Positions 1-7,424 of a stretch of DNA of 32,230 bases are shown in pieces (the first letter of the stretch is position 1; every line of letters begins with the position of its first letter). This DNA is from Nitrospiraceae bacterium. GTDB taxonomy: Bacteria; Nitrospirota; Nitrospiria; Nitrospirales; Nitrospiraceae. The stretch is from the NCBI GenBank assembly GCA_900299325.1, contig OMJK01000054.1, positions 1 through 32,230 on the forward strand, given 5' to 3'. Position numbers and translations under genes: made by a program. Under the pieces are notes generated by a model. It worked only from the letters and a program-made list of their open reading frames with translations, was not told the DNA's origin and searched no databases.

Positions 1-2
1 AG

Positions 3-113
3 GAGGTCTGGGTTCCCTCGATGACGGGGGATTACATTGTTCGACCGGAGAACCTTACGGGAGAGAGAGACCTCCACTTCGTCGGCAAATCGCCTAATCA
101 GTCCACACCCTGA
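3..113 (+). CDS. Open frame entering from the left edge, unknown
   Basis: A frame open from the first bases runs to a TGA at 111-113 and would encode a tail ending NQSTP. An ATG lies at 21-23, with AGGAGG at 1-6 (14 nt spacing, rather long), so this could be a 30-residue peptide or the end of a gene starting outside the window. No family is recognised and it is short enough to arise by chance. Confidence 0.18.
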   Translation, partial: EVWVPSMTGDYIVRPENLTGERDLHFVGKSPNQSTP

Positions 114-148
114 CCTCATCGTAGAGACTGGAGCCCACCGAAGGTCAG

Positions 149-401
149 ATGCGGTGCCGTTGCCTTTGTCCGAGCACCACAAGCCCTGACTATATAAATT
201 CATGGGTCAGTGGTGAAGAGCCACGACTGCGAACATTCTCGAATTCCTGCACAATAATCGCCTTGACGAGTCTTCGGCCTCTGCCTCGCGTGTTCCTGTC
301 GGTATTAGCCGCGCTCTTTCTTGCCCATACGGCTCATGCCGATTTCTCCGGCCCCGTTCCGAGGCAACTCTTAACCAGAGCAGACAACTTCTCCCATCAA
401 A
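149..401 (+). pseudogene. 5' remnant of a possible exported-protein gene cut by the IS element
   Basis: The frame contains a stretch typical of a Sec signal peptide (FLSVLAALFLAHTAHA followed by DFSGPV) around bases 290-345, then runs into the left end of the IS3 element at about 402 and stops just inside it. The true start is unclear: ATG at 149, TTG at 263 or GTG near 290 are possible, none with a strong ribosome site. No continuation of the frame is recognisable right of the element (after 1622), and no target-site duplication links the two sides. The reading is that an exported protein was truncated by insertion, possibly followed by deletion. The alternative is a chance ORF with a hydrophobic run. 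Confidence 0.3.
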
Positions 402-427
402 CGGGTTCAGCCCCGCTTTCACGGACA
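402..427 (+). repeat. Left terminal inverted repeat of the IS3 element
   Basis: Begins CGGGTTCAGCCCCG and ends CACGGACA. It matches the reverse complement of 1597-1622 at 21 of 26 positions, including the blocks GGGTTC and CACGGACA. Confidence 0.75.
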
Positions 428-462
428 CCTAGCGAAGGCTCATAATGAGCCAGGAGGGTGTC

Positions 463-750
463 ATGGGAGCACGACGGAAGTTTTCAGTCGAGTACAAACG
501 AGAAGCGGTGGCGATGCTCGCGGCGCCAGGGGTGACAGTGAGTCAGGTCGCCGCCGAACTGGGCATTGGAGCGAATGTCTTGGGACGGTGGCGACGGAAA
601 CTCCGCCAGGAGCCGACCCGTGCGTTTCCGGGCCAGGGCCGACCGCGTGACGAGGAGATCGGACAGCTCAAACGGGAACTCGCCCGAGTCACCAAGGAGC
701 GGGATTTTTTGCGCGCAGCGGCAGTGTTCTTCGCGAATGCATCGCGATGA
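463..750 (+). CDS. IS3-family transposase OrfA (HTH_Tnp_1)
   Basis: This is the DNA-binding subunit of an IS3-type transposase. The N-terminal segment (RRKFSVEYKREAVAML) and the following VSQVAAELGI...LGRWRRKL form the typical helix-turn-helix. The C-terminal third (EEIGQLKRELARVTKERDFL) is the leucine-zipper-like coiled coil used for multimerisation. The ATG at 463 is chosen because AGGAGG lies 5 nt upstream; an upstream ATG at 445 has no such site. About 95 residues is normal for the family. The stop overlaps the orfB ATG (747), and a slippery heptamer near the end would allow a -1 frameshift to make the OrfAB fusion, which is the active transposase in this family. OrfA itself appears intact. 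Confidence 0.85.
   Translation: MGARRKFSVEYKREAVAMLAAPGVTVSQVAAELGIGANVLGRWRRKLRQEPTRAFPGQGRPRDEEIGQLKRELARVTKERDFLRAAAVFFANASR
705..711 (+). promoter_or_regulatory. Candidate -1 programmed frameshift heptamer TTTTTTG
   Basis: The sequence reads T TTT TTG in the orfA frame, fitting the X XXY YYZ pattern. Slipping -1 enters the orfB frame, which is open from here through the orfB ATG. IS3 elements commonly make OrfAB this way; use of this particular site is inferred. Confidence 0.6.
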
Positions 751-1616
751 AGTATCGGATGATCCAACGCTGCCGCGCCACGTTTCCCATCCGATTGGTG
801 TGTCGGTGCTTGCGGGTCTCGCCCAGCGGCTATTACGGCTGGACGACGCGGCCGCCCAGCCGACGGACCCAAGCCAACACGCGGTTACTCACGCGGATTC
901 GGCAGCTGCATGTCGAGGCAGATGGGGGCAGCGGCAGCCGGCGGATCTGGGAGGATCTGCGCGCGGCGGGCGAGCAGTGCGGACGGCATCGGGTGGCCCG
1001 CCTGATGCGGCAGGCCGGGCTGCGGGGCATTCCCTAGCGGCGGCGGTGGCGCACCAAACCCGCGGGGACGCCGCCCGCTGGCACGCGCAATCATTTGGAG
1101 CGGGACTTCACTGCCACGGCCCCCAATACCAAATGGGTCACCGACATCACGTACATCCGTACGGCGGAGCACTGGTTGTATCTCTGCATCGTGCTGGATT
1201 TGTATTCGGGCGTGGTCGTGGGCTGGTCGATGAGTCCCCGGCAGGATCGCCAGTTGGTGGTCCAAGCGGTGTTGATGGCCCTCTGGCAGCGGCCGACCCG
1301 CACGCCCGTCATTCTCCACTCGGATCGGGGCTGTCAGTTTACCTCGGACGAATACCAGCAGTTCCTCGCGGCCCATCACGTGATCAGTAGCATGAGTGCC
1401 GTGGGGAGCTGCGCCGACAATGCGGCCGCCGAAAGCTTCTTCGGGAGGCTCAAACGGGAGCGGGTGAATCGGCGGCAGTACCGGACGCGAGCCGACGCGC
1501 GAGCGGATCTCTTTGACTACATCGAACGCTGGCACAATCCCCGGCAGCGGCGGAGACTGGCGGTTCAGCAGCAAGGGAAGAAACTCTTAACTCACCTGTC
1601 CGTGGAAACGGGGTAG
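747..1616 (+). pseudogene. IS3-family transposase OrfB, interrupted by an in-frame amber codon
   Basis: OrfB carries the HTH_21-like N-terminal region (YGYR-type segment GSRRIWEDLRAAG) and the rve integrase core. The DDE residues are visible as [18 protein letters not shown] and [19 protein letters not shown] at 1035-1037 splits the frame after LRGIP; the next residues RRRWR are in the same frame, and related transposases usually have Gln here (PQRRRWR), so a single CAG to TAG change is the simplest explanation. All catalytic residues lie after the stop, so no active enzyme is made without readthrough. The ATG overlaps the orfA stop (ATGA). Confidence 0.85.
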
Positions 1617-1622
1617 AACCCA
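1597..1622 (-). repeat. Right terminal inverted repeat of the IS3 element
   Basis: Read on the minus strand it starts TGGGTTCTACCCCG and ends CACGGACA, pairing with 402-427. The orfB stop codon at 1614-1616 lies inside the repeat, which is usual for compact IS3 elements. Confidence 0.75.
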
Positions 1623-1652
1623 TTTGCGCGGCTTGCAAAGAAAGACACTAGC

Positions 1653-2057
1653 TCAAGCGCCTATTGAACCTTGACAAGGATTACAAAAAAATATCCCGTG
1701 AGTCGAGAGACTCGGAATGGGTGACGTGGAAATAACAATGACGGTGAGAAATTCGGTGCTGGACCGTCCGGGAAGTCCGAACCCCCGGACAAAGCATGCA
1801 CCGTTCGGCATCGGCAACACATGCTCGACGCCACAGGAGAGCCCTTTGCCGTGGCTCAACGAAGCTTGGATCGCATGGCGGAACTCGCGCGCAACATCAT
1901 GCACATGGTTAGGCAACAGAGTCCCCGCCGGGGTTTTGGACATCGGCGAAAGCGCCGGCTGAAGAAGTTGCTTGGCATACGGGCTGATGTGCAGCACGTC
2001 GAGCGAATGCGAGAAAACTATGACGCCTTCAACAGCCGATTCCGTTGCGAGATTCAT
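1653..2057 (-). pseudogene. PAS-like N-terminal fragment of a LuxR-type regulator, C-terminus lost
   Basis: The first ~105 residues look like the PAS-like sensor half found in short LuxR-type regulators of Nitrospira-like genomes: ESAVEGVIVFSHSLDVLHIS, then LLQPAL...GTLLP, a helical middle (REFRHAIQASL) and a closing FVRGFGLPGR...LTVIVIS. After that the sequence (PSLSTHGIFFCNPCQGSIGA) looks unlike coding continuation. The expected LuxR helix-turn-helix is absent and the frame stops 30 bp from the right end of the IS3 element. I read this as a regulator truncated by IS-associated deletion. Family assignment is from remembered sequence patterns, not a search. Its ribosome site is weak. A stand-alone PAS protein remains possible. 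Confidence 0.5.
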
Positions 2058-2087
2058 GGGGCGCTTAATTATGGATGGTGACTCTAC

Positions 2088-2108
2088 TGTCCAACATGAT
2101 TGTGGACA
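2088..2108. promoter_or_regulatory. Inverted repeat upstream of the PAS-like gene, possible operator
   Basis: TGTCCA and TGGACA form perfect 6-bp arms with a 9-nt spacer, about 30 bp upstream of the start of the PAS-like gene. Position and symmetry fit a regulator site; nothing else supports this. Confidence 0.25.
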
Positions 2109-2150
2109 TACTCTGGCACATTCGACAGGCGAACCGTAACATGATGGGAT

Positions 2151-2178
2151 TACTACTTATATACCTCTTACGTAGTAT
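2151..2178 (+). repeat. Composite motif copy 1 (TACTACTT + TATACCTC..TACG.AGTAT)
   Basis: TACTACTT at 2151-2158 is followed directly by TATACCTCTTACGTAGTAT at 2160-2178. The same two blocks recur in the same order at 2538-2576. TACTAC and GTAGTA also form an inverted repeat here. Confidence 0.35.
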
Positions 2179-2283
2179 GGCTATGGTGAGACGGCCAGGC
2201 GACTAGCCCGCAACAGATAATTCTCATGTAAGAGCACGTGATTCTACCGCCTTGTAACCGATCCAACCGCGTGGTTCAGTAAC

Positions 2284-2368
2284 GGGGGTGAAGGTCGCTG
2301 GGACAGGGAGGCCCACCCTGCCAGTTCATGGCCTCTGCGTCCTCCTGGAGAGGCCAGCCTTCACCCCC
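2284..2368. other. Branched inverted-repeat structure (three-way junction), function unknown
   Basis: An 11-bp perfect outer stem (GGGGGTGAAGG at 2284-2294 with CCTTCACCCCC at 2358-2368) encloses two hairpins: CAGGG/CCCTG (2304-2308 with 2316-2320) and GGCCTCT/AGAGGCC (2330-2336 with 2349-2355). No T-tract follows on either strand, so it is not a simple terminator. It lies in a gene-free stretch between the PAS-like fragment and the zinc-ribbon gene. It could be a small structured RNA, a mobile-element remnant or a repeat. Confidence 0.55.
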
Positions 2369-2421
2369 AGCCACTCTCCTCTTTCATTACAAACACACCG
2401 ATCAGGCATATCGCGAAGAGC

Positions 2422-2520
2422 CCACTCCGTCGTATATATCTAATGTATAAGTTAATTAGTTTACTACAAGTGATTGTTGTTAAACGTATTATATATCTAT
2501 TAAATTATTAAAAACCGATC
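2422..2520. other. AT-rich gene-free tract
   Basis: This ~100-bp stretch is strikingly AT-rich within a GC-rich window and contains TATATATCTA twice (2433-2442 and 2490-2499). It has no ORF of note. It may hold promoters for the downstream small gene or be a trace of foreign DNA. The rest of 2058-2685 holds only the repeats listed separately. Confidence 0.5.
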
Positions 2521-2537
2521 GGCATGCACCGCCAAAT

Positions 2538-2576
2538 ACTACTTTCGGGTTAGTACGTATACCTCCTCTACGGTAT
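2538..2576 (+). repeat. Composite motif copy 2 (TACTACTT + TATACCTC..TACGGTAT)
   Basis: TACTACTT at 2538-2545 and TATACCTCCTCTACGGTAT at 2558-2576 repeat the blocks of 2151-2178, here separated by 12 nt. The copy lies about 110 bp upstream of the zinc-ribbon gene. Confidence 0.35.
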
Positions 2577-2685
2577 TTCACGGGTCCCCTCATCCATCTA
2601 TCTTCTAAACAAAGCGAGCAGAGTCCGCTTGTGAAAATTCAGAGGAAACAATCGGAAGAATAACGACCGGCACGCGGAGGCGATC

Positions 2686-2886
2686 ATGCAGAAACAGGCA
2701 GGCAAGGTGGGAACCATTCGACGAAACGTTCGCGGAAAGGCCTGTCCCTATTGCGGAGGACACAAGTATCAGCTGGTTCTACGGCCACACTGTTCGCCTG
2801 AAAATGCGGGCTTATTCGCCCGCTGCACCCAATGCCAGCGGCCTCATGGGCTCGATGAAGAATTGGGGCGGATCCTGTGGATGTAA
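2686..2886 (+). CDS. Small zinc-ribbon-like protein (66 aa), unknown function
   Basis: The protein has two Cys pairs, CPYCGG (about residues 20-25) and CTQC (about 47-50), spaced as in a zinc ribbon, and a hydrophobic/aromatic end (GRILWM). It begins with a basic segment. GGAGG lies 6 nt upstream of the ATG, and the gene is preceded by AT-rich DNA with possible promoters. It reads as a genuine small cytoplasmic metal-binding protein, perhaps nucleic-acid or protein binding, but no function can be assigned. It appears to be transcribed alone. Confidence 0.7.
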   Translation: MQKQAGKVGTIRRNVRGKACPYCGGHKYQLVLRPHCSPENAGLFARCTQCQRPHGLDEELGRILWM

Positions 2887-2952
2887 TCCCGCTCGCCCTG
2901 CAATCACCTGCACACTCCTCGAGATGAATCGATAGAAGGAGTTCATCAAATA

Positions 2953-3162
2953 ATGCCGCTCCCCGCGTGGACTGACCAGAAAGCCCAGGCCAAGAGAAAG
3001 CTCAGAGCATTACAGCTGTTGACTCATGGTGGGATGAGCCGCCCGGTATCGACAGAAATTCGATCGCCCGCTTCTTTGGCGAAAAACTCCACAAACGTCT
3101 CTTTTGAAGATCGCATGTCCAGTGGATTATCTTTGCTAAGAATCGTTTCCCGTTCCAAATAG
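2953..3162 (+). CDS. Doubtful small ORF (69 aa)
   Basis: An AAGGAG sits 11 nt before the ATG, which is the main support. The product is basic, Ser-rich and without recognisable motifs. A similar-sized frame exists on the opposite strand (3002-3205), also unconvincing. Either may be noise in an intergenic stretch leading to the tRNA gene. Confidence 0.2.
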   Translation: MPLPAWTDQKAQAKRKLRALQLLTHGGMSRPVSTEIRSPASLAKNSTNVSFEDRMSSGLSLLRIVSRSK

Positions 3163-3227
3163 CCCGACCTGATCGATACTCTGCCCCATTCACACGATCA
3201 ATCATCAGCTAGGATCTCGCAACTCCC

Positions 3228-3256
3228 TTGTACGTCCTCTTCGCCTGAGGTAAGAT
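3228..3256 (+). promoter_or_regulatory. Candidate promoter for tRNA-Ser
   Basis: TTGTAC (3228-3233) and TAAGAT (3251-3256) are 17 bp apart, placing a start about 50 nt before the tRNA. Both boxes are only partial matches to the sigma-70 consensus. Confidence 0.35.
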
Positions 3257-3314
3257 CACACCCGCTTGCTTCCCGCCCTCGCTGCGGGCATGACACCCTG
3301 AAGAGATTACGTGT

Positions 3315-3408
<94 letters not shown>

Positions 3409-3414
3409 CACAAC

Positions 3415-3426
3415 TTGAAGCTTCAA
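3415..3426. repeat. 12-bp palindrome just after tRNA-Ser
   Basis: TTGAAGCTTCAA is a perfect palindrome starting 6 bp after the tRNA CCA. It has no loop or T-run, so its role in termination or processing is uncertain. Confidence 0.3.
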
Positions 3427-3564
3427 CCGGCAGAGTAGGTTAACGTTCAAGCCCTTTCGGCCACGTCGCATATTGCCTCACCGATTTCTATTGTGTGATT
3501 CGCAGGGCTGTCGTATTGTTGCTCGGCAAGTTACGGCCTCTCTCCTCACAAGAAAGGACCATCC

Positions 3565-4242
3565 ATGCAGATTGTGATTGCTATTCTGTGGGCCCTGCTT
3601 CTGCTACCGACTTCTTCGGCCTTCGCAGGGCCTCCGGAGCCATCAACCGACGAACAAAAAACCCTGTATGCGTTGGGATTGGCCATCAGCCAATCGCTGG
3701 GAATCTTCTCGCTTACCGAAGCTGAGTTGGACCTGGTGAAATCAGGGTTGACCGACGGTGTGCTCAAACGGCCGCAGAAAGTCGACCTCCAGGCCTTTGG
3801 GCCAAAGATTCAACAATTGCAGCAGACGCGAGCAACCGCAAGTGCGGAAGCTGAGAAGAAGGCCGGGACCGCGTTTCTGACCAAGGCAGCGGCTGAAAAA
3901 GGGGCCGTAAAAACCGAGTCCGGCATTGTCATCACAACCATCAAGGCCGGGACCGGCGCCACGCCTAAAGCATCCGACACCGTCAAGGTCCATTACCACG
4001 GCACACTGATCGACGGAACAGTCTTCGATAGTTCCGTCAAACGTGGCGAGCCTGCAACCTTCCCGCTCGGACAAGTCATCAAGTGCTGGACCGAAGGTGT
4101 ACAACAGATCAAGGTGGGAGGCAAAAGCCGTCTGGTCTGCCCGTCAAACCTGGCATATGGCGACCGCGGTTCTCCGCCGATGATCAAGCCGGGCTCCACC
4201 CTGATCTTTGAGGTGGAGTTGCTGGAAATCGTCTCGAAGTAA
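3565..4242 (+). CDS. Exported FKBP-type peptidyl-prolyl cis-trans isomerase
   Basis: This enzyme catalyses cis-trans isomerisation of Xaa-Pro bonds during folding of exported proteins. Residues 1-21 are a Sec signal peptide ending SSAFA. Residues ~25-100 are the helical N-terminal FKBP domain (TLYALGLAISQSLG). Residues ~112-222 are the FKBP domain, with VHYHGTLIDGTVFDSS, the core Trp in KCWTEGVQQIKVGG, LAYGDRGSPP and the closing LIFEVELLEI. At 225 residues it matches FkpA/Mip-like periplasmic isomerases. AAAGGA precedes the ATG at suitable distance. It stands alone between tRNA-Ser and the convergent channel gene, with a strong bidirectional terminator after it. Confidence 0.92.
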   Translation: MQIVIAILWALLLLPTSSAFAGPPEPSTDEQKTLYALGLAISQSLGIFSLTEAELDLVKSGLTDGVLKRPQKVDLQAFGPKIQQLQQTRATASAEAEKKAGTAFLTKAAAEKGAVKTESGIVITTIKAGTGATPKASDTVKVHYHGTLIDGTVFDSSVKRGEPATFPLGQVIKCWTEGVQQIKVGGKSRLVCPSNLAYGDRGSPPMIKPGSTLIFEVELLEIVSK

Positions 4243-4259
4243 CGCTGCACCATGCTGAT

Positions 4260-4304
4260 CCTTCGTACGGCCTGCGGCAGGAATGCCATCCGGCCGTACG
4301 AAGG
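4260..4304. terminator. Bidirectional stem-loop between convergent genes
   Basis: CCTTCGTACGGCC (4260-4272) pairs perfectly with GGCCGTACGAAGG (4292-4304) across a 19-nt loop. It lies between the FKBP stop and the channel gene's stop on the other strand. The T-tract is weak (TAATTT on the plus side). Confidence 0.65.
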
Positions 4305-4343
4305 TAATTTCATCGCTGAAAGATCGTTCAGCCACATTCTTCT

Positions 4344-5825
4344 CTAGAGACCATCACCTATTTTCCGCCCCCAGAGAAACTTATACATCTTCGCTATAAG
4401 CGAACGGGTTTCCTTTGCCAAATCTTGGGCATCCCGTTCACGATGCATGGCCTCACGGGCTATTTGGCTATTCATTTGCCTGGCGACCACCACTGCGCCG
4501 ATTCGGTCAATGACATCGGCATTCCCATCGATTGCTCGTCCAAATGCTTCTTTCCCAATGACCAGCACGCGAGCAGGCGTCTCACAGACGACCGTCACGG
4601 ATCGCGGCGCGCCGGTCAACAGCGACATCTCGCCGAAGAATTGCCCTTTCGCCATCCGGTTGACAATCTTGCTCAAGCCGCCGGCTTCTTCTTCGACATT
4701 CATCACTCCGTCCAGAATGACAAACAGCTCCTGCCCGTCCGCCCCCTGCCGCACCACACGTTCGCCCGGAAGGAACTCCTCCACACGGGCATCGCGGACC
4801 AACACCACCAGTTGCTCCTCCGACAGCAATGACAGAATGTCGACCTGACGTATGTGCGTGAGGATCTGGTCATCTGATACCGTCGCCCGCTCGTGAGACC
4901 GTCCCCTCGCATCCATGCGCACCGCCATGTGCGGGGTCGGCATCGGAATACGGTGGCGGCGGAACGCGTTCCACACATAGATTCGCACCCGGCTCTCGAT
5001 ATCGAGCACCTGCCCGAAGTCGGCTAGTGCAAACCACAATTGATACTGCGCGCCGGTTTCCTTGAACGCATGCAGCCGCGCCATAGGAGCCGGCTTACGC
5101 AACACTCCGTCGACCGCCGCCGCAGCGTCCGTCAACACGCCGCAGACAAGACGAGGGGCAACATCCTCGGAAGCCTCAATGATCAACGATTGCACGTGGA
5201 CCGGCGTCCGACTGTAATTCGTCACACGCGATTGAATGACGGTGTCGTTCGGAATCGTCACCTGGGACTGTGCCCGCGTGGTTAACGTCACATGACTGAA
5301 GTTGATGCCGGTGACGATGCCTTCACATTCCATGACGGACACCCAATCGCCAATCCGGATCATTTTCCCCATCGAGATGCCGGAAAAAACCGGACCAGGG
5401 TATCGCGCAACGCCACACCTACGATGGCGGTCATCACAGTCGGCAGTGCCACCAGCGCAACAGGATCGACCTGGAACAGCACCTGCACGATCACCAGCGC
5501 AGTCGCCGCCAACCCGACGCCCATGATGAGCATCCGCACAATGTCCGGGATATAGGCGCTATGGCGATCGATCAGATATTCGCCGATGACGAGCAGATCG
5601 AGCGTTTTCAACGCGACAAACGACACGCTCAGCCATGTCGCCCCCGTCAATACCAGCACACCCGTGGGCGAAGGAGCCGGCAGCACTTCTTGTCGAATCA
5701 GTACTCCTGCAGCGGTCAGAAGAAAGCAGCCCGCGGCGACGGGCCAACAGCGACACGCCCCCGACAATCGCGATGAGCAACACGGCTGCTCCGATCAGCT
5801 TCGCAGCAATCAGACCGACATCCAT
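4344..5825 (-). pseudogene. MscS-type mechanosensitive channel with cyclic-nucleotide-binding domain, two frameshifts
   Basis: The product would be a membrane channel of the MscS family with a C-terminal cNMP-binding domain. It is encoded in three pieces. Piece one (from ATG 5825, GGAGA 8 nt upstream) gives MDVGLIAAKLIGAAVLLIAI, the first TM. Piece two (to about 5385) gives the remaining TMs and the pore helix (VALPTVMTAIVGVALRDTLV). Piece three gives the MscS beta domain (KMIRIGDWVSV) and, about 150 residues later, a cNMP-binding fold (FLPGERVVRQGADGQELFV, KGQFFGEMSLLTG). The first shift is at about 5735-5790. The second is a one-base loss in a T run (5384-5389 on the plus strand reads six A), after which FFSGISMGK becomes FFPASRWGK. 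The shifts cancel in frame. Decay, assembly error or phase variation could explain it. Confidence 0.85.
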
Positions 5826-6022
5826 GAAGCCTGTCTCCAATGGAGGATCAATACCCCTCAGCCATAAAAATAGCAATCCCCGCCCAGATCACTCGACGCC
5901 TGCGAAAAGATGTGGAACTCGAGTCGGTTGAATTGGTAAGATGCGCAGGCTTCTCCCCATGCGGGCGGGAGGAGACACGCGACGCAATCAACTTCCCGTG
6001 CAACCCTGCCGAACACGATCGT

Positions 6023-6098
6023 GCCGAGGTAGCTCAGTTGGTAGAGCACAGCCCTGAAAAGGCTGGTGTCGACAGTTCGATTCTGTCCCTCGGCACCA
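6023..6098 (+). tRNA. tRNA-Phe (anticodon GAA)
   Basis: Acceptor stem GCCGAGG (6023-6029) pairs with CCTCGGC (6088-6094), then discriminator A and encoded CCA. The anticodon stem CAGCC/GGCTG presents GAA at 6056-6058. The D arm (AGCTCAGTTGGTAGAGC) and T arm (GTTCGATTC) are canonical. The 197 bp before it hold no gene or clear promoter. Confidence 0.97.
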
Positions 6099-6164
6099 CT
6101 TCCCCGTCTACACTACACCCCTTCATCCGTTTCCGATCAGCACGTCCGGCGAAAACATGACCAC

Positions 6165-6968
6165 CTACGCACCGGTCGGAAGACCGCTGAGATAGAAGGA
6201 TGCGATCGCGGCCGTCGCCGCCACATTGAGTGATTCGACGCCCCGTGCGAGCGGGATGGAAAACCGGCACGCGGAAGCCGCGAGCGTGGCCGCGGAAAGC
6301 CCCCGACTCTCGTTGCCAACCGCAATCATCAATCGGGTGGGAATCTGGCGGATCTCTCGCAGCCGAACTGTTCCGGGAGCAGGGACAACCGCCGCGTACA
6401 ACGCGCATTTCGCATCGGCAAATGCAGCCGGATGCGCTGCTCGAAACACCGGCAACGTCAGGATCGCACCGGCCGTCGCACGAACGACTTTCGGCGCGAA
6501 CCAGTCGGCCGAGTCGGGGGTCAGCCATAATCCGGTCAGGTTCAATGCGGCGGCCGTCCGGATAATCGTCCCGACGTTTGCCGGATCGCGCAACTGCTCG
6601 CCGTAGATCCCCACCACGCGAGGCTGGTTCAATGCTTTGGACTCGTCCCAGTGCGGCTGCCGGACGATTGCAAGAATTCCCTGCGGAGTTTCGGTATCCG
6701 ACAACGTCCCCAACGCCGCATCAGTTCCGCCATAGAGCCGGCCGGAACACTTCCGAAGGGCCTCTCCGGCGGCGGGGTTCTGGCGAAGAAATCGCGGTGT
6801 GACCACCAGCGTCAGAACGGCATCGGGAAAGCGCTGAACGAGATCAAAACACGCGAGGGCGCCCTCCATCAGGAAGGCGCCCTCTGCTGTTCTGACTCGC
6901 TTATCTTTGGAGAGGCTTCTGATGCGAGCGGCGTGAGCCCGCGTCAGGGCAGGGAAAGAGGATGCCAC
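6165..6968 (-). CDS. SpoU/TrmH-family RNA 2'-O-methyltransferase
   Basis: This is a predicted SAM-dependent enzyme that methylates ribose 2'-OH in rRNA or tRNA. The N-terminal ~80 residues form a substrate-binding region with the typical opening (RIRSLSKDKRVRTAEGAFLMEG). The trefoil-knot SPOUT domain follows with all three motifs: motif 1 LRDPANVGTIIRTA, motif 2 IAVGNESRGLS and motif 3 IPLARGVESLNVAATAAI. Its length (267 residues) is standard for TrmH/RlmB-like enzymes; which RNA is modified cannot be told. It begins with GTG, 7 bp after the coiled-coil gene's stop, so the two are probably cotranscribed. Confidence 0.9.
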   Translation of the reverse strand: MASSFPALTRAHAARIRSLSKDKRVRTAEGAFLMEGALACFDLVQRFPDAVLTLVVTPRFLRQNPAAGEALRKCSGRLYGGTDAALGTLSDTETPQGILAIVRQPHWDESKALNQPRVVGIYGEQLRDPANVGTIIRTAAALNLTGLWLTPDSADWFAPKVVRATAGAILTLPVFRAAHPAAFADAKCALYAAVVPAPGTVRLREIRQIPTRLMIAVGNESRGLSAATLAASACRFSIPLARGVESLNVAATAAIASFYLSGLPTGA

Positions 6969-6975
6969 TGCCCTG

Positions 6976-7317
6976 CTAGCGCCGCTTCCGTTCGGAGGCG
7001 GCTTCTGCCGCCCGGATTCGTTGCGCCCTGGCTTTCGCCCGCTTCAACGCCGTCAGTTTGCCGCGGGTCCGGTCCTGTTCGGTCTGCAGCTGTTGCATCT
7101 GCGATTTCAGGTATTCCTTTTCCCGCTTATGCAGACTGGCACACTCCGACCGGGACAGATTATTCCAGTCGCCGCTGTTGCGCGCCCGTTTAATCCGGTC
7201 CTCAAGCGACTCACGGAGCTGCCTGGCCCGCATCGTCAGCAGGGACTTCAAGGCCTGCTGTCGGCGCTGCACCTCTTCTTCTTCCGCCATAATACCGCGA
7301 ATATCGGTTCCCAACAT
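6976..7317 (-). CDS. Charged coiled-coil protein (113 aa), unknown
   Basis: The protein is almost entirely helical and charged. Heptad-like stretches (EEEEVQRRQQALKSLL, KEKEYLKSQMQQLQTEQDR) point to a coiled coil, and the C-terminus is very basic (KRAKARAQRIRA...SERKRR), which could contact nucleic acid or ribosomes. There is no signal peptide. AGGAGGAG lies 6 nt before the ATG, a strong ribosome site. It precedes the SpoU methyltransferase gene by 7 bp in the same direction, which suggests cotranscription and perhaps an RNA-related role. No family is recognised. Confidence 0.75.
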   Translation of the reverse strand: MLGTDIRGIMAEEEEVQRRQQALKSLLTMRARQLRESLEDRIKRARNSGDWNNLSRSECASLHKREKEYLKSQMQQLQTEQDRTRGKLTALKRAKARAQRIRAAEAASERKRR

Positions 7318-7424
7318 GTTTGTTCTCCTCCTTGCCGAGAACTACGTAGCGCGAAAGTATTGTACTCGATCTTCCTCCCGATCTTCCACTTGCAATAAAC
7401 TCACTTAAGCTATTGTTATAATTG

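Larger units (their letters stand above)
402..1622 (+). mobile_element. IS3-family insertion sequence (about 1.22 kb), probably inactive
   Basis: The element has imperfect terminal inverted repeats (402-427 and 1597-1622, 21 of 26 positions matching), orfA, and an overlapping orfB with a DDE integrase core. The right end terminates in CA as expected; the left end starts CG rather than TG. Length and arrangement fit the IS3 family. No 3-5 bp direct repeat is visible at the ends (left flank ...TCAAA, right flank TTTGC...), so one flank may have been rearranged after insertion. An amber codon in orfB suggests that the copy can no longer transpose on its own. Confidence 0.85.

Noticed and set aside
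885-1574. 229-codon minus-strand frame inside the IS3 element
   Set aside because: It lies opposite orfB, whose DDE motifs are certain; no independent features.
2284-2368. Reading the structure as an integron attC site or a known riboswitch
   Set aside because: No GTTRRRY core sites or integrase are present, and it does not match the FMN, TPP, cobalamin or c-di-GMP patterns that I know.
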